Of a stretch of 64,000 nt of DNA, positions 49,433 to 62,269 are shown in pieces (position 1 is the first letter of the stretch; each line of letters begins with the position of its first letter). Source of the DNA: Sequoia sempervirens (Eukaryota; Streptophyta; Pinopsida; Cupressales; Cupressaceae). Below the pieces are notes generated by a model. The model was given only the letters and a program-made list of their open reading frames with translations. It ran no database searches and was not told the DNA's origin. Location: assembly GCA_007258455.2 (NCBI GenBank), contig VDFB02254991.1, positions 372,001-436,000 on the forward strand, read 5' to 3'. Made by a program: the position numbers and the translations under genes.

Positions 49433-49990
49433 GCCTCAAGTCAGCCTTTTCAAGGTCAACAACAGCAATTCCAGGGGAATAGACAACAGTATCAAGGCAA
49501 TTACCAAGGCCCAAGACAAAATGTTGCCACAAGGCCTTTTCAGGCCTACAATCCAACTCCAATTAGTGTTGTCAAAGAGCTTGTTCCTATTCAAAACAAT
49601 CTGGATGCTGATCATGAGTGGTGTTATCCATGTAATCAGCCACATAATCAAGCTACGTGCTCCAATGGCATCGTCAATCAAGCTCTTATGGTGAAAAATG
49701 ATATAGGTGTGCAAGATTTGCCTAAGGAGGGGTATCCACGATAGCAGGATCAACCTGGAGATGATTCAACCCTCCTGAATTGGCAGAGAGAAGAATTTTG
49801 TGGAGTGAACCAGGATGACACATCTGTTGCTGCTAATACTAGAGCCAAGAAGAGGGATTTCAAGATTGAACAAGCAATGAATAAAGATAAGGGAGCTGCT
49901 AGTCCATCAAATCAGCAAGTACCACACACTTTGTAGCAAGGTTATGACACTAGTAAGGAGCAGCCTTTACATGCTTCATCTACAAGTCAA

Positions 49991-50595
49991 GTGCAACCTG
50001 ACCATGTTGTTGTAAAGATGCAGCCAAAGGTAAATATATCTACACCTTTCAACATTGTTGAAAGTATGAAAAAAATGAATGTTTCAATTTTGATGTGGGA
50101 TTCTTTAGCAATCCCTAGTCAAATCAATTTGTTACAGTCAGCCTTATCAAATCCAGTCAGTTTGAATCCTCCAAATGAATTCTCTTTAGGCAAAACAAAG
50201 TTAGTTTTAACCAATGCACCTTTGGATAGTACCACACAGCAAAGTAATGGTGTCAAGCCCCCTCCTTTCTATGTTTCCTTAATAGTGGGGAATAAATTGG
50301 TACACAATTGCATGGTTGATAGCGGGGCTAGCAGTTCGATAATGCCAAAAAAGATTGTAGACCAGCTAGGTTTACAATACCAGCCATTAGAAAAGGGAGT
50401 ACTTCAATTGGACAGGATAGCAGTAAACACTATATAGGTGTTATTAAAAATCTGAATCTCACACTACATGCTTGTCCCAATTTTTCAATCCCGCAAGATG
50501 TGTTTGTCATAGATTTGCCTCCATTTTTTGCTCTATGCCTATCTAGAGACTTCACAGAAAAAATATGAGGGTATTTATCTTCAGATTGGTCCCAT
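49991..50595 (+). pseudogene. gypsy aspartic protease
   Basis: In the same frame as gag, NKLVHNCMVDSGASSSIMPK carries the catalytic DSGA (residues ~110-113 of this open piece). After a stop and frame change near 50437 the rest of the domain reads QDVFVIDLPPFFALCLSRDF and then GYLSSDWSHML, the long protease extension typical of Tat-lineage elements. The protease would cut the polyprotein. It is broken by the frame change. Confidence 0.85.
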
Positions 50596-51417
50596 ATGCT
50601 TTTTAGGACCAGGTATGGTACTAAGGTAACTATAACTTCTGATTCCCTTGCCAAGGATCACATCGAACCTTATGTGCCATCTGCTATAAATGTTAATTCT
50701 ATTGTTTTAGAAGATACTGAACTTGCTGTAGCACAAGAGTTACAAGCTGTGAGTGTACCTAAGGTACTCCTGAATGAATGGGCAGCTGAGAATGTGGTTG
50801 ATAATCCAAATGAGCTTATTCAAGATGTTGGTCTGGGTAATTATGTATTGCATGAATCTGGGACAGAAATGCCAAATCTCGAGAGAAGTGCCGAAAGCCA
50901 GTTTGAGCAGCAGAATAAATTATGGGAGATGTATTTTGATGGTTCAGGAAGCAAAAACGATGCTGGAGGAGGTGCAATGCTTGTATCTCCGCAGGGTGAT
51001 AAGTATTTTTCTACTTTCCATTTTGCTTTCGCATGCTCTAATAACTCTACTGAGTATGAGGGCCTTGTTCAAGGTCTTGAGTGGGAAAGGAAGAGAGGAA
51101 TAGCCTGCTTGAAAGTATATGGGGACAGTGAGTTAATTGTCAATCAAATAAGAGGCCTGAATGTTGTGAAAAATGACACACTAAAGTCTTATAAGAACAG
51201 AGTGTGGAACATGCTGGAGTATTTTGATGCCTTTAACTTAGCGTCTATTCCAAGGAATCAGAACAAGCATGCTGATAGGCTTGCAGCCATTGGGGCACAG
51301 TTTGATATTCCAGGTGACATTAGAAAAGAGAAAGTACAACAATATGTGAAGGTTGTAGTCAGACCATCAATTCCTGATTTCAACATTCACTGGAAAGTTT
51401 TTGACAGTGATGAGTAG
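50596..51417 (+). pseudogene. Additional RNase H domain located upstream of RT
   Basis: Residues ~110-235 form a complete RNase H fold signature: LWEMYFDGSGSKNDAGGG (Asp115), CSNNSTEYEGLVQGLE (Glu153), LKVYGDSELIVNQI (Asp177) and NQNKHADRLA (Asp227). This is the archaeal/plant-type RNase H that Tat elements acquired as a second copy. In the Tat elements I know it follows the ancestral RNase H, between RT and integrase; here it lies between protease and RT. The open frame continues from the protease tail and ends at a TAG (~51415) at a Gln position. All four acidic residues are intact while the ancestral copy downstream is degenerate, so this domain probably supplied the activity. Confidence 0.88.
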
Positions 51418-51429
51418 ATCCTTTCTTTC

Positions 51430-51848
51430 TTGCTCGAAGAAGATCAGTTCTCCATGGTGAATCAAGCAAAACTAAAGCAAAAGTATGATGATCAAGTCAT
51501 ACAGCTGAGGAAAAATAAGTTACCCAAAGGTCTTGTTACCTTAGAGTCAATTTTCAGTACTGACGATCAACTTAAAAAGGGTAAATCTGGCTTGCAAATC
51601 AAAGGAGAACATTATGAAGAACTGGAGATTTTCAAAGGTAAACTCCTTAAGATAGGAAAAATTTGTTCACATGAAGATAAGCAAGATTTTGTTGCTTTAT
51701 GCTAAGAATTTCATGATGTCTTTGCTTGGGAATACTCAGATTTGAAGGGTTTGATCCCCATATTGCTCAGCACAAAATTGAGTTAGAACCTAATGCTAAG
51801 CCAGTAAGGTAGAAACAAAGGCCCTTAAATCCTAAGCTTGAGCCCTTA
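51430..51848 (+). pseudogene. Linker between extra RNase H and RT
   Basis: 91 codons open (51430-51705), rich in Lys and Gln, then EFHDVFAWEYSDLKGFD, the conserved lead-in to gypsy RT, in a shifted frame. A TAA near 51703, a one-base shift near 51745 and a TAG at 51810 interrupt it. Confidence 0.65.
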
Positions 51849-52565
51849 ATGATTAAAGAGCTGACCAAATTAGTTGAGGGGGGTATTTTCTTTCCTATTA
51901 AGCATACTTCATGGGTTTCTAACCTTGTACCAGTTAGGAAGAAAAATGGTGAGACAAGACTCTGTGTAGACTTTAGGGATCTTAACCGAGCATCTTTGAA
52001 AGATCACTACCCGCTGCCCTCCATGGAACAAATCTTACAAGTAGTGGCTGGTTCTGAGAGATCTTCCTTGTTAGATGGTTTTTCGGGCTATAATCAAGTG
52101 CTGGTTAAAGAGGAAGATTAGTTCAAAACTGCTTTTACAACTACGTGGGGCACCATGACATACAAAAGGATGCCTTTTGGTTTGTCTAATGCTGGTGCGA
52201 TGTTTTAGAGGGCCATGGACATGGTGTTTCAAAGTTTGATCAATAAGATTATGCTAATTTATCTAGATGACATTACAACTTATTCTAAGAATGCTGATGA
52301 ACATTTGTCACACCTTAAGCAAGTTTTCAAAAAATGCAGAGAGTTTGGTATCTCTCTCAATCCTAAAAAGAGCATCTTTGTTGTTCATGAAGGGAAATTA
52401 TTAGGCCATATAGTATCAAAGGATGGAATTACTATTGACCCTGAAAGAGTTAAAGCCATACTTGAGTTGCCATTACCCAGTCGCAAGAAGGGTCTATAGA
52501 GCTTTTTGGGGTGAATCAACTTTCTGAGAAGGTTCATCCCAGATGGTGCAAACCCATTACAACCT
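51849..52565 (+). pseudogene. gypsy reverse transcriptase
   Basis: Contains SWVSNLVPVRKKNGETRLCV and VDFRDLNRASLKDHYPLP (first catalytic Asp), FKTAFTTTWGTMTYKRMPFG and LIYLDDITTYS (YLDD pair, ~52260-52271), then GKLLGHIVSKDGITIDPER. Stops at 52119 (TAG), 52206 (TAG), 52497 (TAG) and 52512 (TGA) all lie at positions where Gln or Arg is the conserved residue. Otherwise the frame is unbroken. RT copies element RNA to cDNA. Confidence 0.92.
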
Positions 52566-53324
52566 TTGATAGCTATGTTAAAGAAGAATGCAGTTTTCAG
52601 TTGGAATGGAGAGGAAAAATGTGGTTTTGAAGAAATTAAGGAAGCTTTGGCATCAGCTCCAACATTGGTAAATCCAGATTTCTCTAAAGACTTCTTTCTG
52701 TATGCTTTTGGTAGCAGTAGATCAATCTCTGCCATGTTGGTTCAGAAAAATAGTGATAACTTAGAACAACCCATAGCTTTCTTTAGCCAAGTACTTACTG
52801 ATTATGAAGAGAGGTATACTTTTGTTGAGAAACATGTTCTTGATGTGATCAGAAGCCTAAAGAAGTTTAAGCCTCTAGTGTCGAAGAATAAGATTCATAT
52901 TCTGGTGGCGCACTCAAGTGTGAAGGAGTTTCTGTTGAACAAAGATTTGAATGAAAAAAGAGCAAGGTGGGTTACTAAGGTTATGAAATATGACGTGGAT
53001 ATCAAGGTTACCAAATTGGTTAGAGGTAAAGGTCTTTGTGAACAACTTCCTACAGAGTCAAGCAGTGAAAATAAGTTAGAAAAGGATACTGTTTTTACTA
53101 ATACAAATGAGTCTCAGAATGCTCAAGATGATGTGCCTCTGATAGCAATGAATTGGGTTCAAGATATGACCCAATTTCTACAAACTGGTGAATGCCCATT
53201 AGGATTAAACATAGCTAAAAGAAGATACTTTAGATTGCAGTCCATACCGTATGTGCTGGTAAACAATGTTCTTTTTAAAAAGGATGTGAATGGTGTCCTA
53301 TTAAGATGCATTCATAATCATTAA
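52566..53324 (+). pseudogene. Degenerate ancestral RNase H and integrase zinc-finger lead
   Basis: FFLYAFGSSRSISAMLVQKN and PIAFFSQVLTDYEERYTFVE align with the gypsy RNase H after RT, but the first catalytic Asp (normally in a TDAS-like motif) is missing. Such decay of the original domain is characteristic of Tat elements, which carry a second RNase H. The end (LFKKDVNGVLLRCI) leads into the integrase His-His-Cys-Cys region, which continues past a TAA at 53322 (HEFHDGAAGGHFSPRTTAWK; CIKC). Confidence 0.85.
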
Positions 53325-54410
53325 ATTGAGAAGGTACTTCATGAGTTTCATGATGGAGCTGCGGGAGGTCACTTTTCCCCAAGAACTACTGCTTGGAAAA
53401 TCATGAGAGTTGGTTACTACTGGCCTAGCTTGTTCAAAGATGCATATGTCTGGTCAAGAAAGTGTATCAAATGTGCTCTATTTTCAAGAAAGGAAAAGCT
53501 TCCTGCTATGCCCATACAACCAATTCAAGTGGAGTAGCCCTTCATGAGATGGGGCATTGATTTCATTGGGCCAATAAATCCACCTTCCAGTGTTGGTCAC
53601 AAGTGGGTACTTACAGCCACTGACTATTTTACAAGGTTGACAGAAGCGATTGCATTGAAAGAAGCAAAAGAATCTTCAGTTTTGAGCTTCTATGAAGATA
53701 TAGTCACCAGATTTGGAGTTCCTGACTCTATCATATCTGATAATTCTCTGGCATTTGTAGGTCTAAGAGTAACTAATTGGGCCATTAAACAGGGCATTCA
53801 TTTGAATACATCCTCAAATTATTACCCTCAGGGTAATGGCTTAGCTGAGAGCACAAATAAGAATCTCATTAGGATTATCAAGAGAACAATGGAGGATAAT
53901 CAAAGAACCTGGCACGTCAAACTAAAGTATGCATTGTGGGTAGACAGGGTGACTCCTAAGAGGTCTATTTCTAACTCACCATACATGTTATTCTATGGAA
54001 GAGAGGCAATATTTCCTTTGTCTATAGAGCTTCCAGCTCTTGATATTGTTCGCCAATTGGAAATGTTTGAGGAACAAGACCCAATGTCTGTGAGATATGC
54101 AGAGCTCATGGAATTCAAAGAATTAAGGGACAAAGCAATGAAGGATTTGGAGTATCATTAGCTCCAAACAAAGAAAACATTTGACAAAAGGGCTACAGCA
54201 AAATATTTTAAGGCGAGAGACCTTGTGCTCAAATGGGATGTTCTGAAAAGTAGGCCAGGCCATCACACCAAGTTTGACAACATGTGGACATGCCCATTCA
54301 TTATCAGAGACTGTAAGGAGCATAATGCTTATCAACTGGCTACAACAGAAGGGGAAGTGTTCCCTATCCCAGTCAATGGGATACACCTTAGGCCCTATTT
54401 TCAAGTTTGA
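53325..54410 (+). pseudogene. gypsy integrase
   Basis: The zinc finger (His/His then CIKC) lies in 53325-53480. The core from 53544 reads RWGIDFIGPI (Asp), DSIISDNSLAF (Asp) and NGLAESTNKN (Glu), with 35 residues between the second Asp and the Glu, an intact D,D(35)E triad. The C-terminal part after a TAG at 54159 ends in GIHLRPYFQV. No chromodomain is seen, which excludes the chromovirus branch. TAG at 53535 sits between zinc finger and core at a Gln position. Confidence 0.92.
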
Positions 54411-54718
54411 TGGAGTTCCTCTATTGTACATATTAGTTTAGGTTTATGTTTTCAATAAGTGCTTCTGCACTTTGGTTTAGATATTTTTTCTATTTCATGG
54501 GTGTTGTGATGGCACTGTAAATATTCTCTTTCATTTTCCCCTATTTTGATTTGGGCAACCTGTTGTGTCTTATGGGTCTCAAGCAAGTTGCTCCCATGTG
54601 CAAAACTGATATTTTTATTTGTTTTCTGAGCCTCCTAATGACTCCATACCCAATGGACAAGTTTTGACCACTGGTTTCTATGTTTAGCAGGAAAAAATCC
54701 AGCTGAGGTCGCTAGAAA
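54411..54718 (+). other. 3' untranslated part of the gypsy interior
   Basis: No coding text. The purine-rich aggaaaaaa at ~54689 is a weak PPT candidate, ~20 bp before the LTR; directly at the LTR there is only gaaa. Confidence 0.4.
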
Positions 54719-57700
54719 TGTTGCCCAATTTTCACCTACGGGCTAGGTTAGTTGGGAAAATTATGTTTCAGAAGTTCTAAAGGGCCAGGTGGGTCATTTG
54801 CATCAAGGGTTAAATCATGCATCTGGTGCTAGGTCATGAAGAACACAGTTGGAAGGCCTGCCTAGATCAAGCTCCGCATGAAACCCTCTAAGGAGAGAGT
54901 CACCAAGACCTTCAGAATGTCTCACTGACCAAAAAGGGGCTCTCATTGAGTGAAGGCATCATCCCCAAGAGATTCGTCTTTGGTCTAAGGTCTTACCGAT
55001 CTGGTCGAGTCTCATCAGATAAGGCAGTCTCAGCCAAAGGATGCAGGTATCGGTGAAAGGTCTTGCCGAGTTGGTGATGTCTCCCCGACTGAAGAAAAAG
55101 TAAGCTCATCGCCCAAAGGTGGGAGCTTCGCCACAGGGTCTCGCCGAAGTCAAAAGGTCTCCCTGACTCTAAAGGCTCTCGGCACAGGAGATGGAGTTCG
55201 CTGAGATGTCTGGGCAAAGCAAGGAAGTCTCGACGAAGGTTGGCAGCGTCGACAGGAGGTCTCCCCGACCCGAAAAGGTCTTGCTAAAACAAGTTTGGGC
55301 TCGGGGAGAGATGAAGATATCACTGCGAGGTTTCGGCGAATTGAAAAGGTCTCAGTGAAGGGGATTTCACCGTCGGCATAAGGTTTTCCCCTCGGTGAAA
55401 CGTCTCACCGACCGGTGGGAGTCTCAGCGAATTAAGGAGAGCTCGGGCAGAATGGAGGAGTTCAGTGTGAGTCCTGGTGACAAAAAGGTAGTCTGGATGA
55501 AAGATGTGAGTTTGGGGAGACCATAGTGTGCTCGACAAAGGGTCTGGCCGATAGGCCACAGTTTCGGCGACAAGATAAGAGCTCGGTGAATGGTCATGTT
55601 TTCGGGGAGATGTCTCCCCGACCGCGGGTGTCTTGCCGAAACAAAAAGGGAGCTCAGTGTAGTGTTTTCCTTTCGCCATGAAGTCTTCCCAACCAATGGG
55701 AGTCATGCTGAAAGGAATGTTGCGCTCAGGGAAATGAGCTGAGTTTCACTAAAAGGTCTCACCGACCAAGGAATGTCTCCCCGACTGAAATGAGCTTTCG
55801 CCAAAGCATGGATGCCTTTGATGTAATAGGAGGGGCTTTAGTATAACGTCTTGCCGAAAGGCTGACATCTCGGCGAAAGAAGATTCCATCGACAAGAGGT
55901 CTCGCCAATGGGCCAAGGTCTCGCCGAAGTTGTGCCTCGCTTTGACTCCTACCAAAGGATATAGGGTCTTTCCGATACAGGTGACAATGAAATGAACTCA
56001 CCAAGAGTTAAAGCCTTCGCCATGAAGTCCCGGTGACCAAACAATGTCTCGCCAAAGGTTGGGGGTCCCACCAAGGAAAGTCATATGGGTGAGAGTCTTG
56101 CCGACTCAGTAAGGTCTCACCGAAAGCAAGCTGAGCTCGCCAACAGTTGAAGACTTCGCCCTGAGGTCCTGCCGACATGGGAAGGTCTTGGCGATACAGG
56201 AGGAGTCATCGGTAGAGGTCTCACCGACTAGCAGAAGGTCTCCCCAACATGAATGACATCGATGTAGCGCCCGACTGTCAGAGTGATGTCTTACCGACAT
56301 GATGTGGTCTCAGCGATGGAAAGCGATATTGGCATGACTAATGAAGCCGCTACGACCTCTTGCTGATGAAGGTTTCTCTTGCCGAAGTAAAATGAAATGA
56401 GCTCTCACCGGAGCAAGGAGACCTCGCTGAGAGTCTTGCCGACTCAATAGGGTCTCAACAAAGAATATGGAGCTCGGGTAGAGAAAAATGCATCAGGGTG
56501 ACATCAGCAGACTCTTGCCGATATGGTTTGTAATATTAAGTTCGAGGAGACTTCGGGAGTAGTTTTTACACTTGGTATGATGTCTTACCGATAGGTTGTA
56601 GTCTTGGCAACATCTTGTGCATCGATATGACCCCTGAGAGCTCGCCATGAAGTCTTCCCTACTTACCGACGTCTCGCTGAAATACATGTGGAGATCGGTG
56701 GAGTGGAGTGCGTTTGGGGTGACATCAATATACCTTCACCGATAGAGGATGAGAAGAGTTTGCCATGTTGTCCGGCTGAATGCGATTGTCTTGGTGACCA
56801 TAGAGGTGATATCAGTATGATTTTTGGGCTCGATAAGAACTCTCATCGAAAGTTCCATGTTATGCCAATGGTTCCAGGAGGATTTAATTGCATCGGTGAG
56901 ACACTTCCAGTGTCTCGCCAAGATGCGATTCTACAGGAGGAGTTTTTGACCACCCGAAGAATCTACGTGGAGTTTACTCGACCAATCAAACAGATATGAA
57001 AGTGAGCCATGGTAGCCTAACTAGGATGAAGAACATTAACAGAATGAAAAGAAATGTGTATCTATTCTAAGCTCAGGATCATTCAAAGTGCTCGGCCGAA
57101 GAGGTTCAAGGCAGACACGATACCAGGAAATAAATGCGGTGGTTGCAGAAAGGTTTCTCCGGGGAATGACTCTTCACCGACACGGACACACAGAGTACAA
57201 CATTAAATTCAATTAAAATATCTAGCGAGAGATTTATCCCGAGGCCTGATATTTTGTAAGCCCTAAGGGGCTGACACATTTTGATATATAAGGCATTTTT
57301 TTCCTTTTTGTAAATAGTTTGGATTATACACTTTGAAGAGTTAGTGATTTTTATCAATCCTTTCTTGACTAAATGTATGTTTTGTAACTCAACTAGAATC
57401 TGGAATACAACACAGAGTTTACCTTGGAAGCTAGTGTTCATGTTTGTACTACTCTCATTTCTATATTTCTCTTTTGATTATGCAAGTCTTTAACTGTGTT
57501 TTATTAGTCTACATTCATACCTTAAAGCCATGAAATTTATCTTTCCCTCCTAAGATGTGTATGTAGATCGAGCCTATTTAGATTGATGCATAGATCTAAT
57601 AGAGGTTGTGTTGAGTATATGAAATGGTTGAAGTTAAGTTTCCAAGTGTATGTTCATCTTGTTTTCATTTCATAATTCCTCATCAATTCGGTGTATCACC

Positions 57701-57884
57701 ATAGTTTAGTTTCATTTGTATGCTTTCCTTCTCCTTTTACCCCTATAGAATCAGTAGTTTAGGTGACACCAAAGGAAGCCGGCCTTCTCCGAAGGTTCAT
57801 TTCAGCTTCAGGTGACCCGCAACCTTGAAATGATCCCATGTTTCCCTAGAAAGCTCAGTTTTCATAACTCTGCAAAGGGTGCAA
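54719..57884 (+). repeat. 3' LTR of the gypsy element, last 16 bp missing
   Basis: Same motif-rich structure and TATATAA (57285-57291) as the 5' LTR. It ends at ...gggtgcaa where the 5' copy continues tttctaggtgataaca. The next base starts psaB-derived sequence. Confidence 0.9.
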
Positions 57885-59439
57885 CCAAAAAGTCTCCGGG
57901 ACCAATTGTTAAGAACAGTGAATTTTTACTATCGTTAATAGCATTCAACCAACCGGGTAACCATATGCTTTTCCCAGCATTGAATGCTGGATCATTTGCT
58001 GAAGATAAGAGTACATCAAAACCATATAAGGTCTTACCATGAGCAGATTGTATCCATTGAGCAAATATAGGCTCAATCAAGATTTGTTTTTCTGGAGTAC
58101 CAAAAGCGAGCATAACATCGTTATGAACATAAAGTCCCAAGGTATGAAAACCTAGGAATAAACTAACCCAACTCAAATGAGATATTATGGCTTCCTTATG
58201 CTCCAACATTCTCGCCAATACATTATCCTTATTTTGTTCCGGATTATAATCTCTAATGAGAAATATGGCTCCATGGGCAAATGCCCCTGTCATAATGAAT
58301 CCGGCAATGTATTGATGATGAGTATACAATGCAGCTTGGGTAGTAAAATCTTGTGCTATGAATGCATAGGCAGGTAAAGAATACATGTGTTGAGCTACCA
58401 AGGAGGTAACAACTCCCAAAGAAGCTAGAGCAAGACCTAATTGAAAGTGAAGAGAATTATTGATTGTGTTGTAAAGACCCTTATGCCCGCGTCCTAATAA
58501 GCCTCCCGGAGGAATATGTGCTTCTAAAATATCTTTTATACTGTGTCCAATCCCAAAATTGGTTCTGTACATATGACCAGCAATGAAGAAAACAAATGCA
58601 ATAGCTAAATGATGATGAGCGATATCAGTTAGCCACAAACTTTGAGTTTGTGGGTGAAATCCTCCGAGAAGAGTTAGAATAGCAGTTCCCGACCCTTGAG
58701 AGGTACCAAATAAATGACTACTGGAATCAGGATTTTGAGCATAAAGACTCCACTGACCTGTAAAAAGTGGTTCCAAACCTTGGGGATATGGTAATACATT
58801 CAAGAAATTATCCCATCTTATGTGCTGTCCTCTTGATTCAGGAATAGCGACATGAACTAAATGCCCCGTCCAAGCCAAAGAACTGACTCCGAAGAGTCCC
58901 GACAAATGATGATTGAGACGAGATTCGGCATTTTTAAACCATGAAACACTTGGTTTCCATTGAGGTTGTAGATGCAACCAACCCGCTGTTAAAAAGAGAG
59001 CAGAAAGAAATAGCAAGAAAAGAGCTCCAGTATAAAGATCTTCATTAGTGCGTAAGCCAATTGTATACCACCACTGATAAACACCGGAATAAGCAATATT
59101 GACCGGACCGGGGGCACCTCCTCGGGTAAAGGCTTCTACGGCCGGTTGACCAAAATGAGGATCCCAAATTGCATGAGCAATAGGTCTTATATGTAAGGGG
59201 TCGTGGACCCATGCTTCGAAATTGCCTTGCCAAGCTACGTGGAACAAATTCCCAGAGGTCCACAGAAAGATTATCGCTAACTGACCAAAGTGAGAAGCAA
59301 AAATCTTTTGATAAAGGCGTTCCTCGGTAATATCATCATGACTCTCAAAGTCATGTGCAGTAGCAATACCAAACCAAATACGACGAGTAGTTGGGTCCTG
59401 GGCCAAGCCTTGGCTGAACTTTGGAAATCTTGATGCCAT
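57885..59439 (-). pseudogene. psaB: psaB, first ~518 codons, truncated by a retrotransposon LTR
   Basis: From [12 protein letters not shown] to [13 protein letters not shown] the text is photosystem I P700 apoprotein A2. The plastid protein is ~734 residues, so about 215 C-terminal residues, including its F(X) iron-sulfur loop, are gone. The frame then reads six residues from the adjacent LTR and stops at 57862. There is no internal stop. The start at 59439 is preceded by an AGGAGG ribosome-binding sequence (59454-59459) and the native 25 bp spacer to psaA. In the nucleus it has no transit peptide and cannot replace the plastid gene. Confidence 0.96.
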
Positions 59440-59464
59440 AATGCTTTTCAAATCCTCCTAGCCA

Positions 59465-60929
<1,465 letters not shown>

Positions 60930-61160
60930 ATTACCCTTTCTATATAAAGATGAACTTCAAAAAGAAATGATTTTGGTTCAATGACCAATTCCTCAATTAT
61001 TTCACTATCATCAGTCAGGCTATGAAATAAAATAATGGAATGATTATTTGATTGATTAAGAAGATCTCTTTATTTCTATAAAAATATTTTATCTTAATCT
61101 ATTCTATAAGATTTGGGAATAGTAGCCAACTTAATTCTAGCTTATCTTTTTTTTTTCTTT
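60930..61160 (-). other. rps2-atpI intergenic spacer (plastid origin)
   Basis: 231 bp, AT-rich with A/T homopolymers, between rps2 stop and atpI start. The order and length fit the plastid rps2-atpI spacer. Confidence 0.6.
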
Positions 61161-61901
61161 TTAATTCATTTTTTTTCTTTTTAATTCACTTTTTATAAAA
61201 TTACAATTCAATTCTCTACCCGCGCGAATTGCTAAAATTAATTTATTTAGGATCAACCGGATTGGTCCTCTACCATCATCATTGGCTGGGATTGGGATAT
61301 CCACGAGATCTGGGTCACAATCTGTATCAACTAAGCAAATTGTTGGAATACCCAGAGTTCTACATTCCCGAATAGCAGTATATTCTCCTTTTTGATCGAG
61401 AATTATTACAATATCGGGCAATTTTGTCATGTATCTAATCCCCCCTAGATCCTCCTGCAATTTGTTCAATTCTCTCTTGAGTATTGCTGCTTCTTTCTTC
61501 GTAAATCGATCAAATCCTCCCGTATTTTTTTTTTTCGTTAAATTTTTGAATTTTTCAAGTCTTGCTTCTGTAGTAAACCAATTAGTTAACATACCCGCGA
61601 GCCATTTTTTATTTACATAATGACATCGAGCTGCTAAAGCAGCTAATTTAGCTGCATCAGCTGTTTGATGTTTTGTACCAACTATCATAAATTGTTTTCC
61701 TCTCTTTGCTCCATCAAACACAAAATCACAGGCTTCTGATAAAAAACGAGCGGTGTAAGTTAAATTTATAATATGACTATCTTTACGTTCTTTAAAAATG
61801 TAAGGTGCCATTTTAGGATTCCATTTTCTGGTCTCATGACCAAAATGAACTCCTACTTTTACCATCTCTTTCAAATTGATGTTCCAATTTTTTTTCGTCA
61901 T
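61161..61901 (-). CDS. rps2: rps2, plastid ribosomal protein S2, intact copy in NUPT
   Basis: 246 codons from [20 protein letters not shown] to a Lys-rich end. Family features include [76 protein letters not shown] and [20 protein letters not shown]. Length is close to plastid S2 proteins (~235), slightly longer by a Lys/Asn insertion (KKKNTG) and the C-terminal tail. S2 binds the 30S subunit near the mRNA exit. It is the only complete gene in the insertion. It shows no transit peptide or nuclear promoter, so it is probably silent here; the open frame reflects recent transfer. A homopolymer run of T at 61530-61537 is intact. Confidence 0.93.
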   Translation of the reverse strand: MTKKNWNINLKEMVKVGVHFGHETRKWNPKMAPYIFKERKDSHIINLTYTARFLSEACDFVFDGAKRGKQFMIVGTKHQTADAAKLAALAARCHYVNKKWLAGMLTNWFTTEARLEKFKNLTKKKNTGGFDRFTKKEAAILKRELNKLQEDLGGIRYMTKLPDIVIILDQKGEYTAIRECRTLGIPTICLVDTDCDPDLVDIPIPANDDGRGPIRLILNKLILAIRAGRELNCNFIKSELKRKKMN

Positions 61902-61960
61902 TTTGTTTTTATTTTTTACTATGAACTGTAATATCTACATTCCAATGGAATGGGTTAGAT

Positions 61961-62269
61961 TGCTTGCCGTAGGTGATAACAGGTATACGAGTGCACTTAA
62001 ATTTTGGTGGGTCCACACTCCATGGGAAGTAATCTTGCCAACCCTTGTGGCTTTAATGAGTGAGCATCTTCAAGGTGGGAGCTGGCGTGAAAGGGTCTAG
62101 ATCATACTGCATCTTTACCCTCACTCTCCACCGTCGATCTTGTTTTTCCCTCTTTTGTTTACCCTAATCTCTTTGTCATTCACTTTGCAATTCTTCATTT
62201 GATCATGCCAGAAATACCTAGCCATGTCGGCTCCATCTCCAATTCTCCATTCATTGCATTTGATTGAAA
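61961..62269. other. Right flank of the NUPT, unassigned
   Basis: No plastid coding text recognised and no other gene. The plastid/nuclear boundary should lie at or before its left edge. Confidence 0.4.

Larger units (their letters stand above)
45034..57884 (+). mobile_element. Large Ty3/gypsy retrotransposon, Tat/Ogre-like, 12.85 kb
   Basis: LTRs of ~3.19 kb (45034-48224) and ~3.17 kb (54719-57884) flank a 6.5 kb interior with gag, protease, an extra RNase H, RT, ancestral RNase H and integrase. The LTR is TGTTGCCC...GATAACA (the first G is T in the 5' copy). The 3' copy stops 16 bp short of its end and abuts plastid DNA, so no target duplication can be seen; the left flank reads ggtat. PBS candidate TGGCACGCCCGGTGGGAC starts at 48229, and a second TGG string, TGGCGACTCTGTGGAGAG, lies at 48322. 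Two frame changes and about a dozen stops make it defective. Confidence 0.92.

Noticed and set aside
45034..57884. Chromovirus-type gypsy element
   Set aside because: No chromodomain after integrase, a second RNase H is present and the LTRs are very long, all pointing to the Tat branch.
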